Part shown: positions 11,120-23,930 of the stretch, in pieces
Layout: every line of letters begins with the position of its first letter
How positions within the stretch are numbered: position 1 is the stretch's first letter
Assembly: GCA_015680685.1 (NCBI GenBank)
Contig: MNCI01003467.1
Span: forward strand, 773,577 to 837,576
DNA: 64,000 nucleotides
Direction: 5' to 3'
Origin: Gnetum montanum
Lineage: Eukaryota; Streptophyta; Gnetopsida; Gnetales; Gnetaceae
The notes under the pieces: generated by a model
Told to the model about the DNA's origin: nothing
What the model saw: only the letters and a program-made list of their open reading frames with translations
The model's database searches: none
Made by a program: the position numbers and the translations under genes

Positions 11120-12695
11120 TGAAACACCACAAAATTCTAAGCTTCGTGCTTCTCCAACAAGATTCAAGCTAAGCCATGACAGCATGACTAAAGCTTGAGG
11201 GCCCCACAGACAACTTCAAGCAGAGTCGAACTCAATAAGAAATGGTTCCCTGGGACCCGCAAAATGACCACAGCAACATCTGGCATCGAACATGGCAACT
11301 TCGAAGCTCAAGATACTTGGTTCTTACTAAGTATGCAGTATGCAGCGTACACGCCCAACGTATACGCCCAGCGTACACTCTCAGCATATATGCCCAGCTT
11401 GCACGCCTCACATGTATGCCCAGCATGTATGACTGATGTGCACGCCCAGCAGGCAATCCCAAAGACAGCATGGAAATGGCACTTCAGAGCAAGATTTTGT
11501 ACACACAAGAACAAAGCAATTATCAGGTGTCATTATGGGCTATAGAAAGTCGAATTCTGGTCTCAACATCATGCACTTTGGAGTTTATACGTTGAGCATG
11601 TACATCCTATACACCTAGCATCTACGCCCAGCATGAACAATGTATACGCCTAGCGTGTACGCCTAGCATGTACACCCAGCGTGTACTCCCAACGTGTACG
11701 CCCTGCGTATATGCCCAACATGAACAATGTATACGCCCAGTGTATATGCCCAGCATGTACAATGTGTACGCCCAGTGTGTAGCACAACGTATATCAATCA
11801 AAGCTCTCCAAAACCATGTCAGATCAAAGCCAACCAAGTTGAACATCTACAGGCAGCATTCTCGTGACATCCGAATTCAAATCTGAAGGCCGAATGACTT
11901 CTTTTATTTTGATCAAGTCTATACATCGAGTTCACACACCCAACGTGTATACGCTAGCATACAGTAGTGTACGCTGGCGTGCAGCACGCTATACACTTGT
12001 AAAATTTCATTCTTTCACACTCAGTCAACGTGCCACATGTCACCTGACCCGAGAGTCCAACACTCCACAGCCAATCATCCCCTCTCAAATCCGAGTCTAA
12101 TGTCTAAACTTGTATAAAAACCCCAATTTTTCACTAGATCGGGGTTGGCAATTTTGAGCAAACCAGAGACAAAAAAAAGAACCAAAGACACTGAGAGACC
12201 AAAAGCAAAACAAAAATCTGTATGCTGGACCTCAACCCTGCACGTTAAGTATACAGCCTTTATGCTATGCCTGCATTTCAAGCCAGCACACCATCATCCC
12301 TCAGCATCCATTGGGGCTCTTCATCTGCCTTGTGTCAGATTCACAACTACGTTAGACTGGTGCATTGTAACTTTTAGTTTCGTAATAATATTACTACATT
12401 TATTTTGCTAAGATTTGTTACAGTTTTTCATTCATTATTGCATGCTATTATTTACATTCTTGTACGTTTACGCTCCATTTTACATTAGTTACGTTGTTTA
12501 CGCATAACCCAGCGTATTGCATATTGGTGTATGTTGGGGAAATCCTTGTCTGATCCGCGTGTGGACCACCCAAGGTACTCTACCTTCATCCATTCTAGCT
12601 CGTCCTCAAGCGAAGGTAGGGTCTTCTGTGCTTGTCTGGGGATCTCCTTGTTTCTGCTTCATTCTAGCCTAAGATCGACGATTTTGGACAATACA
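11120..12695 (+). repeat. T-1 5' LTR
   Basis: It runs from TGAAACACC to GGACAATACA. It holds dozens of TACGCCCAGCGT-type words between 11340 and 11790, a CCAAT word near 12070 and TATAAAAA at 12113-12120. It aligns along its length with 37927-39534 and, apart from a divergent start, with the minus-strand LTRs of T-2. Confidence 0.9.
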
Positions 12696-12700
12696 GAAAA

Positions 12701-12718
12701 TGGCGCTAGAATGAGGGC
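12701..12718 (+). other. T-1 primer binding site
   Basis: TGGCGCTAGAATGAGGG follows five bases after the LTR end and begins with TGG as expected for pairing with a tRNA CCA end. T-2 has TGGCGCTAGAAGGAGGG and T-3 TGGCGCTAAATGGAGGG at the same place. I cannot name the tRNA. Confidence 0.65.
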
Positions 12719-12849
12719 CTAAAACTGTTTAAACCTACTCTGATCTGATACACGTACCTTCGCATTTTAGATTGGTACTTTGGTTCTCCCAGATTCACGT
12801 TGCCCCAACATTAAACTCATTTCTGAACTCCTCGGATCTGCATCCTGTT

Positions 12850-13480
12850 CCATAGAATTCACAGTGTCTACACACCACTCAATCTACGCTGTATGTTGTA
12901 AACTCTGTCTACACGCTGCCCAGTTTACGCTGTACACTATAAACTCTATCTACACGCCGCGCAACCTACCTCTACGCTGTATGTCATAGACTCTATCTAC
13001 ATGCTACCTAGTCTACGCTGAACGTTGTAGACTTCATCTATATGCTGCTCAGCCTACCTATACGTTGTACGCCATAGACTCTGTCTACACGCTGCCCAGT
13101 CTACATAGAACGTTGTAGACTCTATCTACACGCCGCTCAGCCTACCTATACACTGTATGCCATAGACTCTGTCTACACGCTACCCAGAACATTGTAGACT
13201 CTGTCTATATGCTGCTCAGCCTACCTGTATGTTGTATGCCATAGACTCTATCTACACGCTGCCCAGTCTACGTTGAACGTTGTAGACTCTGTCTATACAC
13301 TGCTTAGCCTACCTGTACGTTGTACATCGTAGACTCTGTCTACACGCTGCCCAGTCTTCACTGAACACTGTAGACTCTATCTATACATTGCTCAGCCTAC
13401 CTGTATGTTGTACGCTGAAGACTCTGTACACTGGTCGTTGGAGCCTATACGCTGAGATCCGGTCTATATGTTGTACGTTG
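12850..13480 (+). repeat. T-1 leader tandem repeat
   Basis: Alternating units of about 40 and 47 bp repeat the phrases AGACTCTGTCTACACGCTG, CCCAGTCTACG, GAACGTTGTAG and CAGCCTACCTGTACGTTG. Together they make a higher-order period of about 87 bp. It lies between the PBS and the gag start. The word ACGCTG dominates, as in other T-1 repeats. No gene. Confidence 0.7.
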
Positions 13481-13556
13481 TGGACATAGGTGTACGCTCC
13501 GATAAGTATATCAGTTTCATATCCCTTTCACCGTGTTATATTCACAACCATTCACC

Positions 13557-16500
13557 ATGAACACTACGAACCCCAATACCTCAACCAAGCCCATCACAGA
13601 TATCATAGGCCCCATGGCCATTCAACAACCCGTAGTACAACCCATGACAGGGCCTCACTGATCTCTCAGATTACAAGGGAGGAACCCATCATTTTAACAT
13701 TATAACTCAGGAGCAATAAAACTTCATATGCGTAAAGATACAAGCCAGCCTAGCCGTGGAGCAAACCGAAATGGAGGTTAAGAGACAATATGAACTCTTT
13801 CATAGCAGAGGACATGAGTTCATCCCTTCCCCGTATGATATCATCCCTCTCCTAGAGCACTACTCTGAGCTCATCTCACAACTCCTCCTATTAAGGATTC
13901 AGTCTCTGGACCAGTCTGTGGAAAATCCTCAATTGGAGGAGGAGGATGACTTTGCAGCTCAGTCTGAGCATGAAGATTCGTCCCATACCCTCAACCCACA
14001 AACCTATGCAAACCCATTGTTCCAAGTCACCCAAACACGGATACCTCAATAGGAACCATCCACGCTTATTCCTATCCCTCCTGTCACCGATACGTAACTT
14101 AACATACTTCTCCTTGCTATTTCCCCTGTTACAACAGTATCCCCATTCTTGCAAATACAACCTCCTCAAAATAACGTAGGAGTAACCTTCCCACCTAGAG
14201 TGATCAGGATGCCGCATTTGATACCAGCTTCTACATCCACTCATTATATACCGTGGATCCAAACCCAAGGAGCCCCTTTCACCACTGTAACTCAACAAGT
14301 TCAGAGTGTCCTAACACAAAGCATGACTGGGCAATGGGCTGCAATTGGTGCTCAACTGCATCAACCCCCTCACTATAACATACCACCTCACACAGTTTTA
14401 CCCGCTAACATCCCTCAAGTACAACCACAACAACAACAGCAATCCCTTACCTACAATGCGCTACCCCTAGTACCACCCACCACAACTATTCCTTAAGTGT
14501 AACCTCCAACCATACAACTTTCTTCCTTTCACACCACTATCCAACAATCTAACCTTTATACTGTACAACATCATCAACCAACTATCTCACCTAGTGCCCA
14601 AGACTGGGCTGATGCCAAAAAGCTAATGCAGGAGCTAACTGACAAGTTCAAACGCCTCAAAACAGCCACTGACAAAGAGCTTAAGGTAGTGAACTTCTAT
14701 TACGATGACCCTATCAGCTCTTTGGTTCTGCCTCTAACACTACCTAAGGGTGTTTCCTTACCCACGCTAACTAAATACAATGGGGAGATAGACCCCAACG
14801 CTTACCTTATAACGTTTAGACTAGAATGCGCACTACTTCAGGCGTGGCCACACGCCATTCTGCGAGTGTTCCCTATGTCCCTCGCAGGAAGAGCACTTGA
14901 TTGGTATCGGGCCATGCCACGAAACTCAATATCCTCTCTAGAAGATTTGTTACACCAATTCATTACCAGGTTCAAGTATAACTTGAAGCCTAAAGGAACA
15001 CTTGACAGCCTCATACAAGTCAAGCAAGCACCGCTTGAACCTGTCCAAAAATTCATTCAACGGTGGAGTGCTGCCCTCAATGAGCTCCACGAACCAATAC
15101 CAGAGACATATCTCCTCACCATCCTAAAAGGTGTTGTTAATGATTTTGTCAAGTCCAAATTATATTATCTCAATGCACGCACTCTTAGTCAGGCATTCGT
15201 ACAAATCAAGAACATAGAGGAGGCAGCCCAAAATAGCCACGACCCTGCTTATTCAGCATTTAGAAATCAACATAATAAGAAAGACAAAGAAAAGGCTAAA
15301 ACAACTATAGCGGCAGTAGTGGAAACACAACAAGTGAATGCGGGACAATAAAGCAAACCGCCTACTACCCCTGCTAATTACACGAAACATGCTCCTGTGA
15401 CGGCACCTGAATCATCTGCATCATAAAACCCTACAACGGGTTGTACGAGAAACTTCAAGAGGAAAGACCCCTCTCAATATACGTCGTTGCCCATGAAACC
15501 ATCACAGTTATTCAACCAACTCTTAAAGGCTGGATTGATGAAACATAAACAATTGTCCCCCATAGCGATCCAAGACATGATCGATTCTGTCAATTGGTTC
15601 AGAACCCCAACCTGGCAATGCCAGATGAGCCCCCAGTTTCAAAAGGCTTTAGAATGGATCATTTTTGTGATTATCATCAACGTAATGGACATGGCATTGA
15701 CTATTGTTTCACCTTAAAACAAGATATCCAATGGATGATCGACAGAGGTCAAATCACTTTTGATGAAGCCAACCCGGTCCAACCACAAAACCAGGCCATC
15801 GGTGTATATAAAGATCCTCTAAATACTAAAGAAGCACCGTATGTAATTAACACCATCTACTTCGATAATGAACCGGAAACACCCAGGATTAACACCATCC
15901 ATTCTGATCATGAGCAGCAAATGCCTAAGAGACCATTTGTAGTGCATATTCCTCCCACGGTACAAACACCTATGCCTCAACCATCGTACTTCCTGCAAAA
16001 ACCTTATGTCATCCGAATACCCCTCGTCGTAGCAACTTCTATCATACCACCACATGAAAACCCATACATGGTGCGTGTACCTCCCACCACTACTACCGTA
16101 AACACACAATCACCTCTTATCCGGCCTACTCCCTACATAGTCCAAGTGTCACCTGCGGTCACAACTACGAAGTTACAACCCCCAGCTAGGCCAACTCCAT
16201 ATGTTATTAGAATACCCAAATGCTCTGATGACCATCAATCCTCCACTCTGCAAATAAAAAATAGACCGACCTCCTATGTTGTTAAGGTGCCTAGGTAGCC
16301 TGACACTCAACCCCATTCAACCGTCCAACTGCAACCCCGCCCTACTCCATATCTTGTATAGATTCCAAAGCAACCTGAGATCCCGAAACCAACTGTTCCC
16401 CCATGCCACACATGAGAACGCCTGGCAGACAAGCTTACATGGGAATGCTTGGAGAAGGAACATCAACGACTAGCCTTAGGACCTCCCAAGCCTACCCTGC

Positions 16501-17732
16501 TAAGTGCAATACCCATGACATCACCTAATAATAAATCAAACATAGGCTATGATGGTGAATCATCTGGAAAGCATGATACGTCTAGATCCATGGCTGCGGA
16601 TAAAAATGATAAACCAACTACGCATGAGATAAAACTGTTGGGCCCGATGGACCAAATAACTACCGACAAACATACGCCCAACAGTAAAGATCTAGCAACA
16701 GCTTTAACACAGGTCACATAGGCGCTTAAACAAAAAAACACCTCATTAAGCTTATACGACCTGGTGTTAACCTCTCAAACCCATCGCAAAGCCTTAGTGT
16801 GCATGTTGACATCCATCCCAGTAAGCGAAGACTTACCTCCAAATGAACCTTCAATTCATGCGGTAATGTATTTGCCTCAAGGATCAACTCCTAAGTCATT
16901 CGGTTTCCACAATGACAACATCAAAATGGATGAGAAAATAGGAGAAGTGAGAACTGCACCTATGTTCATAATGATACGAATAAATCAATTCAAGATACAT
17001 AGAGTGCATGTAGATGATGGAGCCGCTACAAATGTAGTGCCCTATCCCATCATCGAACAATTAGGGCTTATGGAACTAATTAGACCAACCGCCACCACGT
17101 GTATGAAATCGTTCAGTGGATCACGTGTAGTAGTCAAAGGCACCGTGACTTTGGACTTTATAGCAGGGGATCAATTTCCCACATCTGCCGACTTTCTGGT
17201 CATCGATGAAATGCCAGGGTTCAATTTAATATTGGGAAGGCCTTGGTTAGCCCAACTGAAAGCAGTTTCTTCCCCCATACACTAAGAGATTCACCTACCT
17301 TACGAAGGTGGTGAAATCATTATACAAGGGGAGGCTGCTACACCTACCATCTCATCACATACAGATACAGACCAAGGCTCAGAGGTTAAGTTCAAAGAGC
17401 CTAAACAAGATGATACAAATGAATAGCAAAGATGCACGCAATCGGTAAGCAATAATCTCTTAGACACAAAGAAAAATTTACCCAACACAGAAATACTTGG
17501 GCCTGAAATTGTACATATACAACCTTACTTGGAAACTACAACAAATGTAGAAACTACAGTACATGCAGAAAAGCCAGAAAGCACCAACGTGGGAACTCTT
17601 CCATCAAACATCCCTTAGGCTGAATTGCCGTTCAACATGATCAGTGAAGGAGACGCTAAATATAGAATCATACCTATTAATGCTACTCCTAATGTTAAAA
17701 TGAAGAAAATTAAAAAATTATTAAGCCAATAA
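13557..17732 (+). pseudogene. gag-pro: T-1 gag-pro polyprotein, broken
   Basis: Start ATG at 13557 (MNTTNPNTSTKPITD, matching T-2). Homology moves to a second frame by 13756 and back by 15594, so at least two frameshifts. The N-terminal part has KRQYELFHSRGHEFIPSPYD. A Pro/Gln-rich stretch follows. The capsid domain at 14626-15351 has ALDWYRAMPR, FITRFKYNLKP and ERWSAALNEL-like motifs typical of Retrotrans_gag. A zinc-binding CDYHQRNGHGIDYC (CX2HX4HX4C) is at 15666-15707. A Pro/Thr-rich linker contains repeats of PYVxRxP. The protease (about 16950-17270) has VDDGAATNVVP with the active-site region at 17010-17021 and FNLILGRPWL. The tail ends KMKKIKKLLSQ. Stops are of the CAA-to-TAA and CAG-to-TAG kind. 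Confidence 0.85.
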
Positions 17733-17960
17733 ACGACATTAAAGTATGAAACGACGTTAAACTATGTCCCTAGTCCGAAACGATGTTAAACTATCACATT
17801 TCTGCAATGACATAAAACTAGCCATGATCAGAAATGGTCAGTCTATCAAAAAATCCACCAGTGTCACTCGAAACTCTCCTTTTTTACACATGGCCCGAAA
17901 TGGCCTTAAAATAGTACATGGGGCCCGAAATGACCTTAAACTAAACCAATTGCTTACACT
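17733..17960 (+). repeat. Stem-loop minisatellite after T-1 gag-pro
   Basis: Five to six diverged units of about 30 bp end in TTAAACTA or TAAAACTA. In the better preserved ones the preceding bases form a stem, for example GGCCCGAAATGGCC at 17891-17904. Related units occur before and after pol and at the same points of T-2 and T-3. Confidence 0.6.
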
Positions 17961-18251
17961 TTTTTTTCTTGCAAATTCAAGTTCATTGTTTGAATTTATG
18001 CTTATATTTAGTTCTTCTTCATACTTTCCTTTTCACAATTATCCTTCGATTATAATTACCTTCCTACTTGCATTCCCACTCCGTGCATTGCACTTAAACA
18101 ACAAAACAAACCAAAACATTTTACATTGCCGCATCATGTTTACATTTAAACAATAAGAGCCAAAGAGAAAAATAAAAAAATAACTAATTCCATTCACCAG
18201 TTCAATACAACTCAAGGTAAAACATCAGCCAGGATAGTTTCAACATCACAA

Positions 18252-18353
18252 CTAAACATCAGGGACAAGAGGGCTGTCCCCTTCAGACTCACCGACACCA
18301 TGGGTCCCTACTCCGCTGGGGCCACCTTCTTGAACATTGTCGTCATCTCGACC
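18252..18353 (-). pseudogene. Antisense gene T-1, exon 8 (last)
   Basis: CTTTTTATAG precedes GGTCGAGATGAC. It encodes GRDDDNVQEGGPSGVGTHG and continues to SPLVPDV and a TAG stop at 18252-18254. The T-3 counterpart (53794-53856) encodes DENIGPNKAGNDAVGEGS. Phase 0 entry in both. Confidence 0.7.
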
Positions 18354-18448
18354 CTATAAAAAGCAAAAGAAGCAATCAACACAAGAAGAAAAGAGAAAAA
18401 TCCCAAACGCTATTCAACGAGCAAAATTCACAAGAACAAACTACTTAC

Positions 18449-19233
18449 CGTAGGAGACCCCCTTAAACCGAATTCCAACCGACGGAGAATTTCTTCCTCA
18501 GAGACGCTAGCCCAGTCAGTCCCATCGAGGCCCAAATCGACGCTCGCTAAGGCCTTCCCTTTGTCAACCGCTGATCATGTGGGACGTTTCAAGGGAAATT
18601 CACCCACAGAAACCTCCCTAGAAGTAGTCGTGATTATCCTCATGGGTGATTCCATCTCAACAGTGGTATTCTTAGCAAAGGTATCAAATGTAGAACGTAG
18701 ACCCAGGCCCTCTACAAACATTTCAAGTTGGCGCTTCTCTATAGATACTTCTTTTAATGATTTCTTGTAATGATGCTTGTGGTTCTTCTCATCTTGACCC
18801 CACTTCCGCACCTTGGAAGAAAAAGCCTTCCAATCCTAGTACTTGAGGTTTAGTAAATCTATCTAGGCCTTACGCTCTGCTAGTTTTTGAGTCAGTGATG
18901 CATGGCAATTCGGCAAGTTCCAATACCTGGTATAAGTGATCTCAGAAGTCTGCCAAGAACGATCACCAGTTAATCTGGCCAAGGCCAACTCATAACGAGC
19001 TTTGAGATCATCACGTTCAGCTGATAACTTGGAAACCTCTTTTTACCTTGCCTGGATCTACAACCATAGCTGTTCAATGGAGCACCTACAGGTCCAAAGT
19101 AATTTGGCGTTATGCACAAGACATTCCGCCACCTCGTCATAGACTTGTCTTAGTATCTATTCAACTTCTGGCAGTAGTGCAGGCATGCTCTCAATACGAA
19201 CAGCCTCAGACGGATCCCACTTCAGTTTAGCCC
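18449..19233 (-). pseudogene. Antisense gene T-1, exon 7 (coiled-coil-like)
   Basis: 785 nt in one frame. Shared with T-3: LKWDP near the start, TRYW/VRYW, DWKAFSSKVRKWGQ against DYSAKVYEWGQ, KNHKH, DLG followed by W and EEEIL. The middle is rich in Lys, Glu and Leu without Pro, consistent with a coiled coil. Six in-frame stops, for example TAA where CAA is expected in QAR-KEVSKL. The donor at its end reads ACG/GTAAGT. Confidence 0.7.
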
Positions 19234-19329
19234 CTACCCACACGAAAAGGACAGGCATTAGATATTAAATGGCAAAGAACAAAAAAAAAGGGAAAATAAT
19301 GTGAAACTCAAAGATTGAGATGATTGTAC

Positions 19330-19514
19330 CTATTTCAAGGTGAACTTGTTGAATGCATTCGACCACCTCGTCGACAATACTGGTAACGAAATCCATTTTT
19401 CTTGGCATCTCGGTCCAAGTGAATGGTTCATGAGTGTGAGATGGGTTAGCCTCAGTGGTCATTTCAAGGGGAGCCACTATCATAGGCACTTCTAACCGCA
19501 TGATAGGAATCATC
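19330..19514 (-). pseudogene. Antisense gene T-1, exon 6
   Basis: The acceptor ACTAG precedes GATGATTCC. It encodes MIPIMRLEVPMIVAPLEMTT and then TWTEMPRKMDFVTSIVDEVV, ending HLEI with donor G/GTACAA. T-3 has PWIETLDKFTFMEGMVDDMI ending DLEV at G/GTAAGT: same phase, same exon end. No stop in T-1. Confidence 0.7.
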
Positions 19515-19642
19515 CTAGTTTTAATATCTTTGTCTGGAAGTGATACAAAATATAAAATTAAAACGCCACATAATCGAAACAATGATCCACAAGGTAATGT
19601 AATAAAATAAAAGGGAATATATCGGATTCTCTGTTCCCTTAC

Positions 19643-19871
19643 CAATTCAGAGGGTCACCAAGGTCCAATCTTCCCTTAAGGAAGCTATTAAATATTTCAT
19701 CAACATCATCCCGGTCATCGACCAGTTTTGTCTCCATGGTATCTTTTGCCAACTCTTCGGTCACTTCCACCTGATCTTTGCCGACCTCTTCTTCCTCAAT
19801 TAAATCCGTTGGAACCTCCTCCTCCTCGATAATAGTTTTTAGCTTCCTCCTTCTCACTTCCTGAGTCAGGT
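19643..19871 (-). pseudogene. Antisense gene T-1, exon 5 (acidic)
   Basis: Open throughout. Runs such as IIEEEEVPTDLIEEEEVGKD make a strongly acidic tract ending EIFNSFLKGRLDLGDPLNW. T-3 exon 5 (52154-52576) is also acidic with repeated EEA units and ends FSSIFNSVPMGDPP. Acceptor CTTCAG, donor TTG/GTAAGG. Confidence 0.7.
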
Positions 19872-19952
19872 CTGAAGACATTAGTTTCATGTAAGCGGTC
19901 AACGCGAAAATGACGATAATAGCAATACAACAAGTGCATCAAGCTTACTTAC

Positions 19953-20999
19953 CTTAAGCAGGCATTTTGAATCGTATACGCTTCACCCTTGGCTCTTCCA
20001 CAGTTGAGGCCATCTCTTTAGGGTGTTCACGCTTCTGAATCTTTGATTTGGCCTTCCCGATGATCTCCTTGATCACCCAATCAGCCCTCTTAGCAGTATA
20101 GCACACATTGTCTGGTTCCAACCCCACACTATCACGTGTATGGATTGAAGTACTAGATGACCCCTCTGTTATGATGGAAACTGATTCATCGATCCCCTCA
20201 GGTGCTTCTTGAGACTCAGCTACCTCGAACAAATGGTTAATCCATGGGTGAGATAACTGAGTACGATCCCCCAAAATGTTTTTATTATCTGCACAAACCA
20301 CCAAAAACTCAGCTAGGCGACGTAGATAACCGACGAAGAATGAAAAAGTAAAATGAGACTGTGCCTTAACGTTTGAACGCAACCACACTATCTCCCTATG
20401 GAAACCCGACAACAAAAATTAGGCCCAATTATAATGCAACCCGGTCTCCAATATGGTCCGCATGATGCACACGTCTTCCATCCCAAGACTCTTCACTTGA
20501 GATAGGGATTTAGGAAACACCCGTGCCCTAAACAAGGGATACAGTTCATTGACTTCCACCACCTTTGATGTTCCCTACATAGGGAACCCCTTAGAGCCCT
20601 TGAGAATTCCCAATCAATCTTCCAGCTCACACACCACATGGAGCTCTTTCTGCACCCTGTCCAAAACCACGTTCACACCATCTGCCAGGACGTCGAAGAG
20701 ATCTGAAAAGAAATCGGCTGACAGATGAAAAACTATTTTTACACCCTTGATATGGATGCTGTAGTAAGTGACAAAGTTGTTGAACGAATCAATAATTCCA
20801 ATCATTTCAGCTACAAAGACATTAGGGCTTGGGGTTGTGAATAGCTACATGAGGCCAGCATCAGTCAAACAATAGACAATAGACGGTGGGGCACTGGTAC
20901 GCAACCATCGCTGTGCCTTACTGATCTCCCCAAATTTCATCGACAAGGTGCTCTCAGTCTGCCCTATCGTAATAGGATCTCCGCTGAGGGGGACATTAT
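19953..20999 (-). pseudogene. Antisense gene T-1, exon 4 (plant transposon-associated domain)
   Basis: 1047 nt, one frame, five stops. The motifs GVKIVFHLSADFFSDLFDV, FRARVFPKSLSQ, GLHYNW and FFVGYLRRLAEFLVVC align with VVFDINDQLFTDLFGVP, FCARAFPKLLSQ, GTCYNW and FIAFLRRFMEFLVVC in T-3. This is the pattern of putative plant transposon protein (PF20167-like) domains and recalls family A ORF2. The end carries a basic VKRIRFKMPA. Donor AAG/GTAAGTAAG. Confidence 0.75.
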
Positions 21000-21090
21000 C
21001 TATAAACACAATGTAAAACCATAGCACCGGTATGACCAATGTTGCCGCCGAACAAATAGACTAAGGCATCAGAGAAATATCATCACTTAC

Positions 21091-21240
21091 CTTCAGTTGT
21101 GGGCTTCACATTGCTAGGACCCAAGTCAGTATCACGAGGGAAAACCGGTCCATTACGTGACCAATCTCCATGTAGCCACCCTTGAGCCGCGCATTGCGTA
21201 AACACCCTAGAAAATCACTTATGAAAGTGAATAATGTCAT
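21091..21240 (-). pseudogene. Antisense gene T-1, exon 3, second part
   Basis: This continues the frame of 30645-30766 once T-2 and one CCTTA copy are removed: LAQTKDDIIHFHK, a stop, FSRVFTQCAAQG and on to KPTTE with donor G/GTAAGT. The last exon 3 codon is completed as D by exon 4 (DNVPLSGD). Confidence 0.7.
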
Positions 21241-21245
21241 CCTTA

Positions 21246-22635
21246 TGTACTGTCCGAAATCGTCAGTCTCCGGCTGGAACGAGATAGAGATCAAGAGATC
21301 CTTGGACAAGCATAGAGGACCCTACCTTCGCTTGAGGGCAAGCTAGAATTAATGAAGGCAGAGTACCTTGAGCGATCCGCACACGGATTAGACAAGGATT
21401 TCCCTGAGCGTATACCATTATGTTATACGCTGAGTTATACGTAAACGGTGTTGCTAATGTCAAACGAAGCGTAAACATACAGAAACATAAATAGTAAGCA
21501 TACAGTAATGAACGAAAAACTGTAACAAATCTTAGCAAAGAAATGTGATAATATTATTGCGTGATAGGAATTACAATGCACCAGTCTTAACGTAGTTGTG
21601 GATCTGACACAAGGTGGACAAAGAGCCCCGTGAACGCAAGGGTGTGACAGCGTGCTAGTTCAAATTGCAGGCACAGTGTAGAGGCTGTATGTTTAGCATG
21701 CAGGGTTGAAGTCCAGCATATAGGATGCAGGTTTCCCAATTTTCTTAGTGTGATCTGCCCCGATTTTTGCCAAATGCCTTCCATTTTTCGAACCCCTATC
21801 TAGTCAAAAATCGGGGTTTTTATACAAGTTTAGACGTTAGACTCGGATTTGAGAGGGAATGATTAGCTGCGGAGTGCTAGACTCTTGGGTTAGGTGACAT
21901 GTGGTGCATTGACTAAGTGTAAAAGAATGAAATTTTACAAGTGCACAGCGTATTGTGTGCCAACATATACTGTTGTACGCTAGCGCATAGTGCTATACGC
22001 CGGCGTATACAGCTTGGGCGTATGAACTTGGCGTACAGACTTGACTGAAACAAAAGAAGTCATTTGGCCCTCGGATTTGCATTCAGATGTCACGAGAATA
22101 TTGCCTGTGGATGTTCAGCTCAGTTGGCTTTGATCTAACATGGTTCTGGGAAGCTTTAATTGGTATACTGGGCGTACATATTATCGATGTCGGGCATATA
22201 CGCTGAACGCCTATGCTAGGTGTATACGCTGAGTGTCTACGCTGGGCGTGCAGGATGCACATGCTGAGCATATACACTGGGCGTATACGCTGAGCATCTA
22301 TGCTGGCATGCAGGATGCACATGATGAGCGTATAAACTCCCAAATACATGACATCGAGACTAAAATTCGTCCTTCTGGAGCCCGTGATGTCACATGCTAA
22401 TTGCTCTGTTCCTGCAAGTTAATGCCTTGTACCAAGTCTTACTCTGGAGTGCCATTTCCATGTCGTCTTTAGAATCCCATGCTGGGAGTACACATTAGTG
22501 CTGGGCATGTATGCTACATACTTAGTGAAAACCAAGCATCTTGAGCTCCGAAGTTGCCATGTTTGATACTAGATGTCGTCGTGGTCGTCTGCGGATCCCA
22601 GGGGCGTACTAAGATCACATTTTTGTGGTTTTTCA
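21246..22635 (-). repeat. T-2 left LTR
   Basis: Plus-strand ends TGTACTGTCCG...TTTTTCA, flanked on both sides by CCTTA, as a solo LTR would be. It carries the ACGCTG/GCGTA words (21960-22340) and the RC of TATAAAAA near 21815. It differs from 29241-30644 by scattered substitutions. Confidence 0.85.
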
Positions 22636-23930
22636 CCTTAGTCTAAGCTAATACAGCTCCGCGGAGGGTGGGATCTACCATGAAGGTCTCTAAAGCGGTG
22701 TGAGCCAGTGCAAGTCCGTCATCATTTATGCATATTTCATCTTTGTCAACTTGGGGCCTGCAAAAGAACGGTCGTCAGAGCAAGAGGAAACACTAAACAA
22801 CATAATAGAAACGACAAATTAAACAACCTTACCTCTCTACCCTGTACACCATGCCCGACTAATTTTGGAATAATGTATGTGCATGCGCAGCCAAAAACAA
22901 GGTGCTATTGAGATAGTGAGGCCCACGAGGCAATAAGTTCCACACACACGATAATGGACGGGTAGATCTGGGCCCTCCAGAGGGACCATCCTCAATCGCA
23001 AGTGGTCCCTCATGAATGTCCACCATGAAATCTATGACGCTGTTTGAGGATCCTGGCAACATTGCTTTGAGCATGGTCCGCACTACTTGTTTGCTTAAAT
23101 GGGACCATATCACTACCTTGAATCCGTGTAAGATGAAGGAAAGGAACTCATAGGCCCCTTTCCTGAACCATATCCCATTGTTATCAATAGTCAGATCAAG
23201 GGCAGGTTTGTCGGTATCAAGGGGCCCAAACCAGGCCAATACCCCGACCAGCTCAACCACTAAGAGGAAAGACTCATGATCCCTGCAAATAACCAGAATG
23301 CCATGGTAAATCAGCTATACACGAAAATGAAATACAGAAACGAAATTCCATGTTGAAGGCCAATGCTTCAAAAAAATTCAAAACTATTTATGCCCAGCGT
23401 GCAAACCCTGAACGCTACGAAAACTGTTTACGTCCAGCGTGCAGACCCTGCACGCTGCGAAAATTATTTACACGTAGCATGCAGACCCTGCACGCTACCA
23501 AAAAATTGATTACATTCGGCGTGCAGACCCTGCACGCTACGAAAACTGTTTACGCCCGACGTGCAAACCCTAGATGCTGCGAAAACTGTTTACACCCAGC
23601 GTGCAGACCCTGCACACTGCCAAAAAACTGATTACACTCGGCGTGCAGACCCTGCACACTGTGAAAATTATTTAAGCCCGACATGCAAACCCTACACACT
23701 ACGAAAAGTGTTTACGCCCATCATGCAGGCCCTGCATGCTGCAAAAATTGTTTACACTCAGCGTGTGGACCCTGCACGCTGCGAAAACTGTTTATGCTCA
23801 GCGTGCAGACCCTGCATGCTACGAAAACTATCTACGCCCAACGTGCAGACCCTGCACGCTATGAAAAACTATTTATGCTCAACGTGCAGATTCTGTACAC
23901 TGCCAAAACTGTCTATATATTTCTTCATAA
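22636..23930 (-). pseudogene. Second copy of antisense-gene exons 2-3 (segment X-left)
   Basis: A duplicate of 30645-31850 with scattered, mostly transition differences. Exon 2 is 22833-23282 (450 nt, same length as the other copy), nearly open, with one stop close to the end. Exon 3 part is 22636-22757. Exon 2 reads FLLVVELVGVLAWFGPL, GAYEFLSFILHGFKVVIWSH, MLPGSS and STLFLAAHAHTLFQN, a NIF-like HAD fold. The intron acceptor TTTGCAG and donor GAG/GTAAGG are kept. It ends in the 40-bp minisatellite at 23930, where T-2 linker sequence begins abruptly. Confidence 0.75.
23372..23920. repeat. 40-bp hairpin minisatellite, left copy
   Basis: About 13 units of the type GTGCAGACCCTGCACGCTRC plus GAAAACTGTTTACGCCCAGC. 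Each good unit holds the inverted repeat GCGTGCAG-ACC-CTGCACGC. In the antisense gene it lies in intron 1. Apparent open frames here are a by-product of the repeat. Confidence 0.8.

Noticed and set aside
11195-11886. Overlapping frames on both strands rich in YAQ/HAQ or YTLGV motifs
   Set aside because: They translate the TACGCCCAGCGT words of the T-1 LTR and recur at 38055-38886 for the same reason.
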